From JAUNSR01 sp036655355 (GTDB lineage Bacteria; Bacteroidota; Bacteroidia; Bacteroidales; JAUNSR01): a stretch of 33,829 nt of DNA. A program made the translations under genes and the position numbers. Positions 15,397 to 23,506 of this stretch are shown one piece after another; the first letter of the stretch is position 1, and each line of letters starts with the position of its first letter. Under the pieces are notes generated by a model. That model ran no database searches. It was not told the DNA's origin and saw only the letters and a program-made list of their open reading frames with translations. The DNA lies in NCBI GenBank assembly GCA_036655355.1, contig JAVVQG010000020.1:1-33829 (forward strand), read 5' to 3'.

Positions 15397-17012
15397 ACAA
15401 TTTCAATAAAATGAAGAAGAAAGCATCACCGTTTTTTGTGTTTAAATCACCGTTTTTTCTGTTTATAGTTTGTGCCGGCTTTCTTCTCACCTCCTGCATT
15501 CGGAATGATATTCCTTATCCCACCATTAAGTTGCAGATTACCAATCTTCAGTTCGAAGGTCAGACGGGTAATACCTATATTAATAATGAAGAGCAGCGTG
15601 TAGAAGTGGTCTTATCGGAAACGGCAAATCCTGAAAATGTAAGGATAACTACCTTCTCTTGTACCGAGGGTGCCAAAACGACCCTTGCCGAGGGTGAGGT
15701 GTTGGATCTTTCGAAGCCTCATGAAACGACACTCTCTCTTTATCAAGACTATCTTTGGACAATTTACGCCAATCAACCGGTTGAACGGAGTTTTGTGGTG
15801 GAGGGGCAAATTGGCGAGAGTCTCATAGAGCCGCTATCCAAGCGTGCAATCGCCTATGTCTCAATCCATACGAGTTTGCGAAGAATTCGCATTTCAAAAT
15901 TAAAATTAGGTCTGGAGGGAGCGCAATACGTTCCGGCCGATCATCTTAATACACCTCTTGATTTTACATCTGCACGTCAGATTACCGTACTCCATCGAGG
16001 CAAAGAGGAGGTTTGGCGTCTTTTTGTCATACAGAAAGAAACGTTGGTGACAACCAAAGAGGTTAATCCTTGGGCCAATGTGGCATGGCTTACAGGAGAG
16101 GGTCCGGCAGATGGAAAATGCGGTTTGCAGTACAAGGAGGCGGATGCAAACGATTGGGAAGAGGTGTCGCCTGAAAAGATCAATTACACCGGCTCTACTT
16201 TTACAGCGTGTGTGAATCACCTTAAACCCTCATCTCGCTATGTTTTCAGGGCGACTTACGGAGATGAAAACGGGGAGGAGATCACTTTCGTTACGACTGA
16301 AGCGTTGTCATTGCCCAACGGATCTTTCGATGAATGGCATAAATTGAAGAAAGTGTGGAATCCATGGTTGGAAGAGGGAACTCCTTTCTGGGATACCGGT
16401 AATATGGGTTCTTCTACCTTAGGGGAGAGTAATTCCCAACCGACAGACGATATCTGGAGCGGTAGAACGGAAGGAATGGCGGCATCTCTTGAATCGAAAT
16501 TCGTAGGTATAGGCTCAATCGGCAAATTTGCTGCGGGGAACCTGTTTGTGGGTGAGTTTGTTGCGGTAGATGGTACAAACGGCATTCTGAATTTCGGACA
16601 ACCCTTTCGATCTTATCCTACCCGCCTGAAGGGATATTATAAATACATGCCGGCACCCATAAATTATGTATCGTCTGAATTGGCGCATCTGAAAGGAGCA
16701 CCCGATACCTGTTCGATTTACATCGCGATAGGAGATTGGAAAGAGCCGGTGGAGATCCGTACCAAGCCCTCCAACCGAAAGCTTTTCGATAAGAATGATC
16801 CCAATATCATCGCTTTTGCCGAGATGAATAGCGGCGAAGCGGTAGCCGATTACAGGGAATTCTCTTTGGAACTCGACTATAGGTCAAGAAACCGGATTCC
16901 TACTTATATCATTATCGTTGCCTCTGCAAGTAAATACGGCGATTTCTTTACCGGAGGAGCCGGCAGCGTATTGACGGTAGATGAATTCTCGCTCGAATAC
17001 GACTATCCGTAA
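15387..17012 (+). CDS. PCMD surface lipoprotein with N-terminal Ig-like domains (cluster gene 6)
   Basis: This protein is 541 residues from 15387; an ATG at 15411 (residue 9) is an equally good start. The lipoprotein signal ends GFLLTSC (Cys37 from the first Met). Residues about 44-220 hold two Ig-like domains resembling those before PCMD in the minus-strand gene (LDLSKPHETTLSLYQDYLWTI, LDFTSARQITV). About 224-304 are fibronectin-III-like (LKPSSRYVFRATYGDENG). PCMD covers 309-541: LPNGSFDEW, VGIGSIGKFAAGNLFVGEF, PTRLKGYYKYMP, IIIVASASKYGDFFTG and VLTVDEFSLEY. It lacks DUF4493. As last gene it ends at a strong terminator whose stem contains its stop codon. Glycan binding is inferred from the fold class only. 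Confidence 0.87.
   Translation: MSINNFNKMKKKASPFFVFKSPFFLFIVCAGFLLTSCIRNDIPYPTIKLQITNLQFEGQTGNTYINNEEQRVEVVLSETANPENVRITTFSCTEGAKTTLAEGEVLDLSKPHETTLSLYQDYLWTIYANQPVERSFVVEGQIGESLIEPLSKRAIAYVSIHTSLRRIRISKLKLGLEGAQYVPADHLNTPLDFTSARQITVLHRGKEEVWRLFVIQKETLVTTKEVNPWANVAWLTGEGPADGKCGLQYKEADANDWEEVSPEKINYTGSTFTACVNHLKPSSRYVFRATYGDENGEEITFVTTEALSLPNGSFDEWHKLKKVWNPWLEEGTPFWDTGNMGSSTLGESNSQPTDDIWSGRTEGMAASLESKFVGIGSIGKFAAGNLFVGEFVAVDGTNGILNFGQPFRSYPTRLKGYYKYMPAPINYVSSELAHLKGAPDTCSIYIAIGDWKEPVEIRTKPSNRKLFDKNDPNIIAFAEMNSGEAVADYREFSLELDYRSRNRIPTYIIIVASASKYGDFFTGGAGSVLTVDEFSLEYDYP
15425..15465 (+). repeat. Tandem 21-base duplication inside a signal peptide
   Basis: Bases 15425-15444 and 15446-15465 are near-identical (one difference in 20) with a period of 21, coding SPFFVFK then SPFFLF in the hydrophobic core of the cluster gene 6 signal peptide. 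The period keeps frame, so the result is a longer signal sequence and not a broken gene. Confidence 0.75.
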
Positions 17013-17058
17013 AAAAAAGCGAAACACTCCATTTTAAGAGAGTGTTTCGCTTTTTTTT
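17011..17058. terminator. Strong bidirectional terminator closing the DUF4493/PCMD cluster
   Basis: The arms 17011-17029 and 17040-17058 are a perfect 19-base inverted repeat with core AGCGAAACACTC / GAGTGTTTCGCT, an A run on one side and a T run on the other. It separates cluster gene 6 from the convergent S4-domain gene. It includes the gene-6 stop and touches the S4 gene stop at 17057. Confidence 0.92.
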
Positions 17059-17485
17059 ATGCTTCGGTATCGTCAAATCCGAACTCAAAGTCGAAATCAT
17101 CCATAAATTCCGGTTGGGTGAATTCATCCATGCTTCTGCGATCTTTCTTCGTGGGTCTTCCGGTTCCCTTTGCCCGGTCAATGAAACCATGGATTTTGCT
17201 CAACTCCAGAATCTCGTATTGATCCGGAGTGGTTACGTTTTCCATGTATTCCGGTACCAATTTGGCTCCCATTCGTTTTTCAGAGAGTTGCAATACCTTG
17301 AAAGAGTAAGTTACCGGAGGTTTGCGTACCTGAATTACATCGCCTACCTTGATCATCCGTGAAGGTTTTACATTCACATTATTGATCATGACACGGTTCT
17401 TCTTACAAGCCTCCACTGCGATGGTGCGACTTTTAAAGATGCGTACCGCCCACATCCACTTATCGATTCTTACTTCATTTGCCAT
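17057..17485 (-). CDS. hslR: S4-domain RNA-binding protein, Hsp15 (HslR) type
   Basis: This 142-residue protein starts with a classic S4 domain (about 6-55): IDKWMWAVRIFKSRTIAVEAC, then VMINNVNVKPSRMIKVGDVIQV. Hsp15 binds stalled 50S subunits that still carry a nascent chain with tRNA and helps recycle them. That suits its position next to peptidyl-tRNA hydrolase. The middle carries GTGRPTKKDRR, a basic segment typical of Hsp15. The last 25 residues are acidic (DEFTQPEFMDDFDFEFGFDD). It is separated from pth by a terminator-like hairpin, so it may have its own promoter or be expressed by readthrough. Confidence 0.9.
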   Translation of the reverse strand: MANEVRIDKWMWAVRIFKSRTIAVEACKKNRVMINNVNVKPSRMIKVGDVIQVRKPPVTYSFKVLQLSEKRMGAKLVPEYMENVTTPDQYEILELSKIHGFIDRAKGTGRPTKKDRRSMDEFTQPEFMDDFDFEFGFDDTEA

Positions 17486-17516
17486 ACGTTTTCAGAACTA
17501 ACGGTGAGTAGTAACA

Positions 17517-17581
17517 ACAAAAGGTTAAAGGACGGGAAGCGTGCGAATTACTCGCGCTGAGTCCGGTCTTTAACCTTTTGT
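17517..17581 (-). terminator. Terminator-like long stem between pth and the S4 gene
   Basis: Arms 17517-17530 (ACAAAAGGTTAAAG) and 17568-17581 (CTTTAACCTTTTGT) pair perfectly. Inside them GCGA and TCGC can form a second small stem. On the minus strand it lies right at the end of pth and is followed by a weak U-rich stretch. It may terminate the L25-pth transcript or mark an mRNA processing point. Confidence 0.65.
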
Positions 17582-18145
17582 TTATTTATTATTGAATTGG
17601 TTCATTGTATTCTGAACGCCGGCCAGACAAAAACTACGAATGATTTCGTCGGCACGTTCCAACTTCTCGGGAAGCTCTTTCTCCTGCTCCGGAGTGAACT
17701 TACCAAGCACATAATCTACCTGTGCGCCTTTCGGGTAATCGTTTCCGATACCGAATTTCAACCGGGCATACTTGTCATTACCCAAAACGCGGGCGATGTC
17801 TTTCAGGCCGTTGTGTCCCGCATCGCTCCCTTTCGGTTTCAGTCGAAGCGTTCCAAAAGGAAGAGCAAGGTCGTCAACAATAATCAGAACATTTTCTACG
17901 GGGATATTCTCCTTCTGCATCCAATAACGGAGCGCATTTCCGCTCAGGTTCATATAAGTAGAAGGTTTTAGCAGTACAAGCTGGCGGTTTTTGATCTTCA
18001 TCTCCGCAATCGCACCGTAACGGCTATCCGTAAAAACAATATTGGACGCCTTAGCTAAGGCGTCCAATACTCTAAATCCGATATTGTGACGGGTATATTC
18101 GTACTCAGCACCAATATTCCCTAATCCACAAATCAAATATTTCAT
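17582..18145 (-). CDS. pth: Peptidyl-tRNA hydrolase
   Basis: This 187-residue enzyme cleaves peptidyl-tRNA released from stalled ribosomes and recycles the tRNA in the cytoplasm. All key residues of the bacterial Pth family are visible: Asn10 in LGNIG, catalytic His20 in TRHNIGF, Asn66 in PSTYMNLSG, Asp91 in IIVDDLALPFG and Asn112 in GHNGLKDI. The length is normal. It lies 23 bases after the L25 gene, so the two are co-transcribed, an arrangement that joins translation-related functions. Confidence 0.96.
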   Translation of the reverse strand: MKYLICGLGNIGAEYEYTRHNIGFRVLDALAKASNIVFTDSRYGAIAEMKIKNRQLVLLKPSTYMNLSGNALRYWMQKENIPVENVLIIVDDLALPFGTLRLKPKGSDAGHNGLKDIARVLGNDKYARLKFGIGNDYPKGAQVDYVLGKFTPEQEKELPEKLERADEIIRSFCLAGVQNTMNQFNNK

Positions 18146-18168
18146 TTAATATCGTCAGTTATCGGATA

Positions 18169-18753
18169 TTATTTTTTACCTGCTGCTGCAGCTGCCTTAG
18201 CACCACGAGCCGCACGAGTCAATTTAACTGCACATACTACAGCGTTCTTAGCGTTAAGAAGCTCTAGGTTTTCGAATGACAACTGTCCAACCTGTACTGT
18301 TTTACCAAGACCAAGATCAGATACGTTGATAGTCAAACGCTCAGGTACGTTAGCGAATAGCGCTTTAACACGTAGTTTACGCATTTCCAAAGAAAGTTTA
18401 CCCCCTTGTTTAACACCTTCAGCAAGACCTTCAAGTTTAACAGGAACTTCGATTGTGATTGCTTTGTCAGGGAAGATCTGAAGGAAGTCCATGTGAAGAA
18501 CTTCGTCAGTTACCGGGTGGAACTGTAGGTCCTGGATGATAGCCTGGCAAGCCTGACCGTCGATTGTAAGGTCTACGATGAAGATATCCGGAGTGTAAAT
18601 CAAGTTACGAACGTCTGCTTTGTTTACTGTGAAAGCGATTTCTTTCTCACCACCGTAAAGGATTGCAGGGATGTTACCTTCAGCGCGAACTGCTTTAGTC
18701 GCTTTTTTACCGATGTCAGTTCTTGACTGACCAGCTAATGCAAAATTTTTCAT
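18169..18753 (-). CDS. rplY: 50S ribosomal protein L25 (CTC form)
   Basis: This 194-residue protein is the long, CTC/TL5-like form of L25, which binds 5S rRNA. The N-terminal L25 domain is visible (GQSRTDIGKKATKAVRAEGNIPAILYGGEKEIAF, about 8-41), and the C-terminal TL5 domain carries FHPVTDEVLHMDFLQI and VKLEGLAEGVKQGGKLSLEMRKL. The end is a basic Ala-Lys-rich tail (ARGAKAAAAAGKK). It is the first gene of the L25-pth unit and has a good Bacteroidetes-type promoter upstream. The synonymous codon choice looks more biased than in its neighbours, as expected for a highly expressed gene. Confidence 0.95.
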   Translation of the reverse strand: MKNFALAGQSRTDIGKKATKAVRAEGNIPAILYGGEKEIAFTVNKADVRNLIYTPDIFIVDLTIDGQACQAIIQDLQFHPVTDEVLHMDFLQIFPDKAITIEVPVKLEGLAEGVKQGGKLSLEMRKLRVKALFANVPERLTINVSDLGLGKTVQVGQLSFENLELLNAKNAVVCAVKLTRAARGAKAAAAAGKK

Positions 18754-18835
18754 TTTTAATTTGTTTTGTGTTACTCAAAATTGAGGATTCTGCTCCTTAA
18801 TTCCCCATCACACGAGATGTACTTAAAAAGCGGTG

Positions 18836-18866
18836 CAAATATAGAAAAATATCCCCGGATTTCCAA
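18836..18866 (-). promoter_or_regulatory. Promoter of the L25-pth operon
   Basis: On the minus strand TTGG (18866-18863), 19 bases and TATATTTG (18843-18836) match the Bacteroidetes -33/-7 pattern, with a perfect -7 box. It would give a leader of about 75 bases before the L25 start at 18753. Confidence 0.65.
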
Positions 18867-18925
18867 CCGATTTATTTTAATAAACACAATTTGTCACCAC
18901 TCCGTACGCGGGTACAAGTTCCTGA

Positions 18926-19414
18926 TTATAACATTTTATTCGTGGTGAATACATCCTGCACCGTTACCCTTTTCCATATTTCCGGAATCCATTGTTCTCT
19001 CGTGACTCCGTTTATCTCTACATACATCTTGAATTTCAGAAGCAATGTATTATCATCCACAAGCTTATATAATAAGGTGTTTGATTTGCCAATCAAACTT
19101 TCGTTTGTCGCATGGATGATTTCTTCCGTATAAGAGGAGTCTGTTGGGTTGGAGATGGTTCCGTAAACCCAGATTTTGGTTGGGTAACGTCCGGATACCA
19201 CGAAATTATAAAAGGTTGAATCGGGTGCAATCACTTTGTAATTTCCCGTTGTGGGTCTTTCAAAGGTTGCTAAATCGGCAGAAACATGTTGATTCCACAT
19301 CCCCACGATTGATTTCGATTCGGGAAGTAGTTGTTTCTTCTGTGTTTGCTGGGCGTTGGTTATTCCCGAAGCTGCGAAAATTAGGAGAAAAGGAAGGATG
19401 AATTTGTGTGTCAT
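18926..19414 (-). CDS. Secreted DUF4488-like protein
   Basis: The frame is open from 19465, but the Met at 19414 is directly followed by a clean signal peptide (MTHKFILPFLLIFAASGITNAQ), giving 162 residues. The mature protein resembles the DUF4488 / lipocalin-like family: SIVGMWNQHVS near the start, then GNYKVIAPDSTFYNFVV, a tyrosine-glycine strand, and TLLYKLVDDNTLLLKFKM followed by EQWIPEIWKRV. The pattern is that of a small beta-barrel exported to the periplasm or surface. It is a single gene. A one-mismatch -7 box (TACATTCG, minus strand 19450-19443) lies 29 bases upstream. Function is unknown. Confidence 0.78.
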   Translation of the reverse strand: MTHKFILPFLLIFAASGITNAQQTQKKQLLPESKSIVGMWNQHVSADLATFERPTTGNYKVIAPDSTFYNFVVSGRYPTKIWVYGTISNPTDSSYTEEIIHATNESLIGKSNTLLYKLVDDNTLLLKFKMYVEINGVTREQWIPEIWKRVTVQDVFTTNKML

Positions 19415-19909
19415 GGTTTTGTATTTGATTTGTGTTTGTTTACGAATGTAAAAATAAATTATCATTTAATAATAATGAATGAGGGTGTTTTCGAACGAGT
19501 CTCATGGGTGAAATCTGGAAACTGATAATAATCGTTAGATTCCGTTGGTGCTTAAAATGGCTTTGGTTGACGTTCAGGGTATTAAGCGCTTTTTGGAAAT
19601 CATATTTACCAATGATGGTGAGGCCTGCTTTTTAAAAACAATCAGATGAGTGAAAATTTTTGGAAGGATAATTTTCATAATATATATATATGTGTTTTTT
19701 ATTTTTTAACCATTGTTTATTTATTAAGACTAAAGGATGGTTATTTGTTTGATAGTAAAGGAAGTGCGTTTTTATCGGGGGTTTTTGATGCTTTGTTAAA
19801 ATTCGTGGCTCTACAAAGGGTGGTTAATAAGAATTTTTAATTACAAATGGTTTTAGATGTAATATTTAAGGTTCATGTGTCGGGTTGTTCTACAATTAAG
19901 TTAAATTCT

Positions 19910-19941
19910 TTGTGATGAGTTAGAAGGATTGTGATGTGTTA
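19910..19941 (+). repeat. Direct repeat TTGTGATG(A/T)GTTA upstream of susC
   Basis: Thirteen-base copies at 19910-19922 and 19929-19941 differ at one base and start 19 bases apart; a partial third TTGTGA begins at 19943. They lie about 120-155 bases ahead of the susC -7 box, a place where an activator dimer could bind on nearly the same face of the helix. Function is not shown. Confidence 0.45.
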
Positions 19942-20062
19942 CTTGTGAATTGCGGTTCTATTAAAATTTATAATATCAGAAGGGTAGATTAAATAAATTA
20001 ATTAATTATTACATTTTGGAATAAAAATTATACTCAAGTGTTAGTGAATATAAAAAACTATT

Positions 20063-20070
20063 TATATTTG
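20063..20070 (+). promoter_or_regulatory. susC promoter -7 box
   Basis: TATATTTG fits the Bacteroidetes -7 consensus TAnnTTTG exactly. Only a weak TTAG-like -33 is seen about 20 bases upstream, consistent with a promoter needing an activator. It would give a leader of roughly 130 bases before the susC start. Confidence 0.6.
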
Positions 20071-20097
20071 CTGTCGCTATGAGTTGCATATTTCAAT

Positions 20098-20115
20098 ACA
20101 ATAAGTGCTTATTGT
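20098..20115. promoter_or_regulatory. Perfect 18-base dyad in the susC leader
   Basis: ACAATAAGTGCTTATTGT (20098-20115) is a perfect inverted repeat with a two-base centre. It starts about 20 bases after the predicted transcription start. The tight symmetry suits a repressor operator more than an RNA hairpin. Just after it, TCTCA and TGAGA (about 20131-20147) can form a small RNA stem. Confidence 0.45.
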
Positions 20116-20207
20116 TAAAAAATAAATCTTCTCAACAGTCGTGAGAAAGCATCCCAGATTGCTTATTATTAATTTATTATGTCTAATACAAAATTTTTTG
20201 CTTAGGT

Positions 20208-23200
20208 ATGAAAACACGCAACTTATGTATGAAAAAGGTATGCTTATTGCCTTTAGCTTGTTGCTTTCAGCAAGGTTTTGCCAATACTGAGTTCCTTCCG
20301 GCTTATCATCAGCCGAATGAACAGACGGTAGCACAGCAAACGAAAGAAATTACCGGTATCGTAACGGATGCTGCTACGGGTGAGCCGATCATCGGCGCCT
20401 CGGTAGTGGTAAAAGGAACCACAACCGGTGTTCCGACAGATTTTGATGGTAAATTTTCCATTAAATGTGCACCAAACAGCTTATTGGTTATATCCTATAT
20501 CGGATACGAACCAAAAGAGGTAAAAGTTGGCAAGCAGCCGCTGATACATGTAGAGTTGACTGAAGACTCGAAAAGTCTTCAGGAGGTCGTGGTAACTGCG
20601 TTTGGATCGGGTCAGAAGAAAGAGAGTATCGTAGGCTCCATCCAGACCGTTAAACCGGGAGAACTAAAAGTTCCGTCTGCCAACCTTTCAAACTCCTTTG
20701 CCGGTCGTCTTGCCGGTGTGATCGCTTTTCAAAGATCCGGTCAACCCGGAGCTGACGGATCCAATTTTTACATTCGCGGTGTATCCACGATGAGTGGCGT
20801 AACTAACCCATTGATTATCCTGGACGGGGTAGAGGTGAGTTCAGGTGACTTGAATGCACTCGACCCAGAAGTGATTGAGGGCTTTTCTATCTTGAAAGAT
20901 GCTACGGCTACGGCGATGTACGGTACTCGTGGTGCAAACGGTGTAATGATTGTAACAACAAAATCAGGAGGTGATTTTGAGAGACCAATCATTAATTTAA
21001 GAGTAGAAGGATCCATCTCTTCTCCTACTACCAAAACTTCATTCGTAGATGGTCCTACTTACATGCGGATGTATAATGAGGCAGCTACCAATCAATCACA
21101 AGGTTCAAAACTGTATACACAAGATCAGATTTTAGGTACGCAAAACGGATTAAATCAGTACATCTATCCGAATGTAGACTGGTATGATGAATTGTTTAAA
21201 AGCAATGCCTTTAACCAGAATGTGAATTTCAATATCCGCGGTGGGGGTAAACGTATTACCTACTTTATGAACGTAGGGGTGAACCACCAGGAGGGTATGT
21301 TGCGTGATCGTGCATCGGAGTTCTTCTCGTACAATAACAATATCAACGTAATGCGATATGCGTTCCAGAACAACCTGGATTTCAATTTGAGTAAAACATC
21401 GCGTTTGTCGTTGCATATGAACACCCAATTGAAGGATACCCGTTCACCTAAAAATGATGTTTCAGCAATTTACGGTTCGGTAATGAATACGAATCCGGTC
21501 AACTTTCCGGTGATGTTTCCGGCTCCGGGAATTGAAGCGGGAGGAAACAACTGGATTTACTGGGGGGCTTATGCCGGAGGTAACGACCAGGGAGCAACCA
21601 ATCCGTTGGCGGAGATGGTAGCGGGGTACAAAGACTCGTTTGAAAGTACCGTGATCGCCAACCTTGATTTCGAACAGAAGTTGGATATCATTACCGAAGG
21701 GTTGAAATTCAAAGCGTTGGCTTCATTTAAAAACTGGTCAGCATCCTATACAACCCGTAGTCAGGGTTACAACAGATATACCGTTGATAATTATACCCAG
21801 AACGAAGACGGTTCTTTTGATTATGTATTACGTAATCTTTCGGCAGAAAATGCTCCGGTATTGAGTACGGAAGGATCCACAGCCGGCGACAGACGCATCT
21901 ATTTGCAGGCTTATTTCGATTATACCCGTAATTTCGGAGATCATTATGTAAATGCGATGGCGTTGTATAATCAAGACCAATACAACAATAACGTTGTAAG
22001 TGGTGATAATTCGAATGAAAAATTGATGAAATCCCTGCCAAAAAGAAGACAGGGTTTTGCAGGGCGTCTCTCTTACGATTATGATCACCGTTATATGTTA
22101 GAGGTGAATGTGGGTTACAATGGTTCTGAAAACTTTGCCAAAGGGCATCGTTGGGGCTTGTTCCCTTCTGTAGCGGTTGGTTATAATATCAGTGAGGAGG
22201 ATTTCTTCGCACCGTTGACGGAGGTTGTTTCAAGTTTGAAAATCCGTGGATCTTATGGTAAGGTGGGTAATGACCAGATTGGTGATGACCGATTCATCTA
22301 CATGTCAATTGTCGATTTGCAGAGCAAAGGTTTCACTACCGGATATGGCAACAACACGACAGACAAGTCAGGTCCTGCTTATACCCGTTACCAAAATAAC
22401 AACATCACTTGGGAGATCGGGAAGAAGCTGAATGTCGGTATTGATATGATGTTGTTTAGATCGTTGTCTATCAATATTGATGGATTCCAAGAAATCCGAA
22501 GCAACATCTTCCAGCAGAAACAAACCATTCCGAACTATTTGGGAACAGCTGAATCGAAGGTGTATGGTAACTACGCAAAAGTGAAAAACTGGGGATTCGA
22601 CGGATCTGTGGATTATGCAAAACAGATTGGACGCGATTGGACGGTTCAGATGAAAGGAACCTTTACATTCGCCCGCAATAAAGTGTTGGAGTACGATGAA
22701 GCGGTGAATCTGTATCCGAATCTGCAAATGGTTGGAAACCGTTTGAATGTAAACTACGGATACATTGCAAACAATCTGTTTATTGACTGGGCCGATGTTT
22801 ATAACAATCCGAAACAGACTTTGTCTAATAATGTATCACCGGGCGATATCAAATATAAGGATGTTCCTAACCGTTACGGAGAATATGACGGACAGATTGA
22901 TGCCAATGACCGCGTGGCCATGGGTCATCCTACCATTCCGGAGATTGTTTATGGATTCGGGCCGTCAATTCGTTGGAAAAATCTAGATTTCTCATGTTTC
23001 TTCCAGGGTGTAGGTAACAGCTCGTTGATGATGAGCGGTTTCCATCCTTTCGGAACACAGTATAACCGAAATGTGCTTTCATTCATCGGTGACAGTTACT
23101 GGAGTCCTACAAACCAGGATATCTATGCAAGCTACCCACGTTTAACTCAGATCGACCATGCAAACAACACGAGTGCTTCTTCATACTGGTTGCGTGACGC

Positions 23201-23390
23201 TTCTTTCTTGAAACTTAAAAACGCGGAGATCGGTTATACTTATAGAAACATGCGTATCTATGCAAGTGGTGCGAACTTACTGACCTTCTCTAAATTCAAA
23301 CATTGGGACCCTGAGCAGGGGGGTGGTAGCGGATTGTCTTATCCTACCCAGCGTGTTTTCAATGTTGGTTTCCAAATGACAATTAAATAA
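20208..23390 (+). CDS. SusC-like TonB-dependent outer-membrane transporter
   Basis: This 1060-residue protein should import glycan or glycopeptide products through the outer membrane, powered by TonB. After a signal region (starts at 20208 or 20229) come a carboxypeptidase-regulatory-like domain (about 46-120: EITGIVTDAATGEPIIGASV), a TonB-box-like EVVVTAFG (126-133), a plug (about 135-255: NFYIRGVSTMSGVTNPLIILDG, ATAMYGTRGANGVMIVTTKSG) and a 22-strand barrel ending RVFNVGFQMTIK. Length is normal for SusC. It is the first gene of the locus with SusD 108 bases downstream. The gap holds the conserved intercistronic element. The substrate cannot be read from sequence; neighbours suggest host glycoproteins. 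Confidence 0.95.
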   Translation: MKTRNLCMKKVCLLPLACCFQQGFANTEFLPAYHQPNEQTVAQQTKEITGIVTDAATGEPIIGASVVVKGTTTGVPTDFDGKFSIKCAPNSLLVISYIGYEPKEVKVGKQPLIHVELTEDSKSLQEVVVTAFGSGQKKESIVGSIQTVKPGELKVPSANLSNSFAGRLAGVIAFQRSGQPGADGSNFYIRGVSTMSGVTNPLIILDGVEVSSGDLNALDPEVIEGFSILKDATATAMYGTRGANGVMIVTTKSGGDFERPIINLRVEGSISSPTTKTSFVDGPTYMRMYNEAATNQSQGSKLYTQDQILGTQNGLNQYIYPNVDWYDELFKSNAFNQNVNFNIRGGGKRITYFMNVGVNHQEGMLRDRASEFFSYNNNINVMRYAFQNNLDFNLSKTSRLSLHMNTQLKDTRSPKNDVSAIYGSVMNTNPVNFPVMFPAPGIEAGGNNWIYWGAYAGGNDQGATNPLAEMVAGYKDSFESTVIANLDFEQKLDIITEGLKFKALASFKNWSASYTTRSQGYNRYTVDNYTQNEDGSFDYVLRNLSAENAPVLSTEGSTAGDRRIYLQAYFDYTRNFGDHYVNAMALYNQDQYNNNVVSGDNSNEKLMKSLPKRRQGFAGRLSYDYDHRYMLEVNVGYNGSENFAKGHRWGLFPSVAVGYNISEEDFFAPLTEVVSSLKIRGSYGKVGNDQIGDDRFIYMSIVDLQSKGFTTGYGNNTTDKSGPAYTRYQNNNITWEIGKKLNVGIDMMLFRSLSINIDGFQEIRSNIFQQKQTIPNYLGTAESKVYGNYAKVKNWGFDGSVDYAKQIGRDWTVQMKGTFTFARNKVLEYDEAVNLYPNLQMVGNRLNVNYGYIANNLFIDWADVYNNPKQTLSNNVSPGDIKYKDVPNRYGEYDGQIDANDRVAMGHPTIPEIVYGFGPSIRWKNLDFSCFFQGVGNSSLMMSGFHPFGTQYNRNVLSFIGDSYWSPTNQDIYASYPRLTQIDHANNTSASSYWLRDASFLKLKNAEIGYTYRNMRIYASGANLLTFSKFKHWDPEQGGGSGLSYPTQRVFNVGFQMTIK

Positions 23391-23394
23391 GGAG

Positions 23395-23506
23395 ATATAC
23401 AAATGAAATCGCCAATGCTCAATTCATGATGAGCTACCGAACTGAAGGTATATGAATGGCGCATTTGACCTTAGTGTTAAAAATTTAATTATATACAAAT
23501 GAAATC
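23395..23506 (+). promoter_or_regulatory. Conserved intercistronic element, copy 2, with upstream mini-ORF
   Basis: The susC-susD gap is bounded by two exact 16-base copies of ATATACAAATGAAATC, at 23395-23410 and 23491-23506. The second contains the susD start codon. In the first, the ATG at 23403 opens a frame of eight codons (MKSPMLNS) ending TGA at 23427-23429. One 24-base unit (23428-23451) with TACC/GGTA arms follows. Then comes the segment 23448-23505, which aligns ungapped with 10363-10420 ahead of cluster gene 2. It includes the hairpin TTTGAC (23464-23469) with GTTAAA (23476-23481). A role in tuning susD relative to susC is inference. Confidence 0.7.

Larger units (their letters stand above)
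19415..20207. other. Intergenic region of 790 bases, no gene called
   Basis: This AT-rich stretch separates the minus-strand DUF4488 gene from susC. The open frame at 19646-19840 encodes a short, low-complexity hydrophobic peptide in very AT-rich sequence. It has no relatives in the window, so I do not call it. The functional content I can support lies in the last 300 bases: a direct repeat (19910-19941), a TATATTTG promoter box (20063) and a perfect dyad (20098). No regulator gene is present here, which is unusual next to a susC. Confidence 0.6.

Noticed and set aside
19646..19840. 64-codon open frame in the AT-rich region before susC
   Set aside because: The sequence is low complexity and hydrophobic, with no conserved motif. 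AT-rich DNA gives such frames by chance. It is kept only as a remark in the intergenic entry.
19910..19941. TGTGA direct repeats as a classic CRP site
   Set aside because: The copies are in direct, not inverted, orientation, and no TCACA half-site pairs with them. I therefore report only an undefined repeat.
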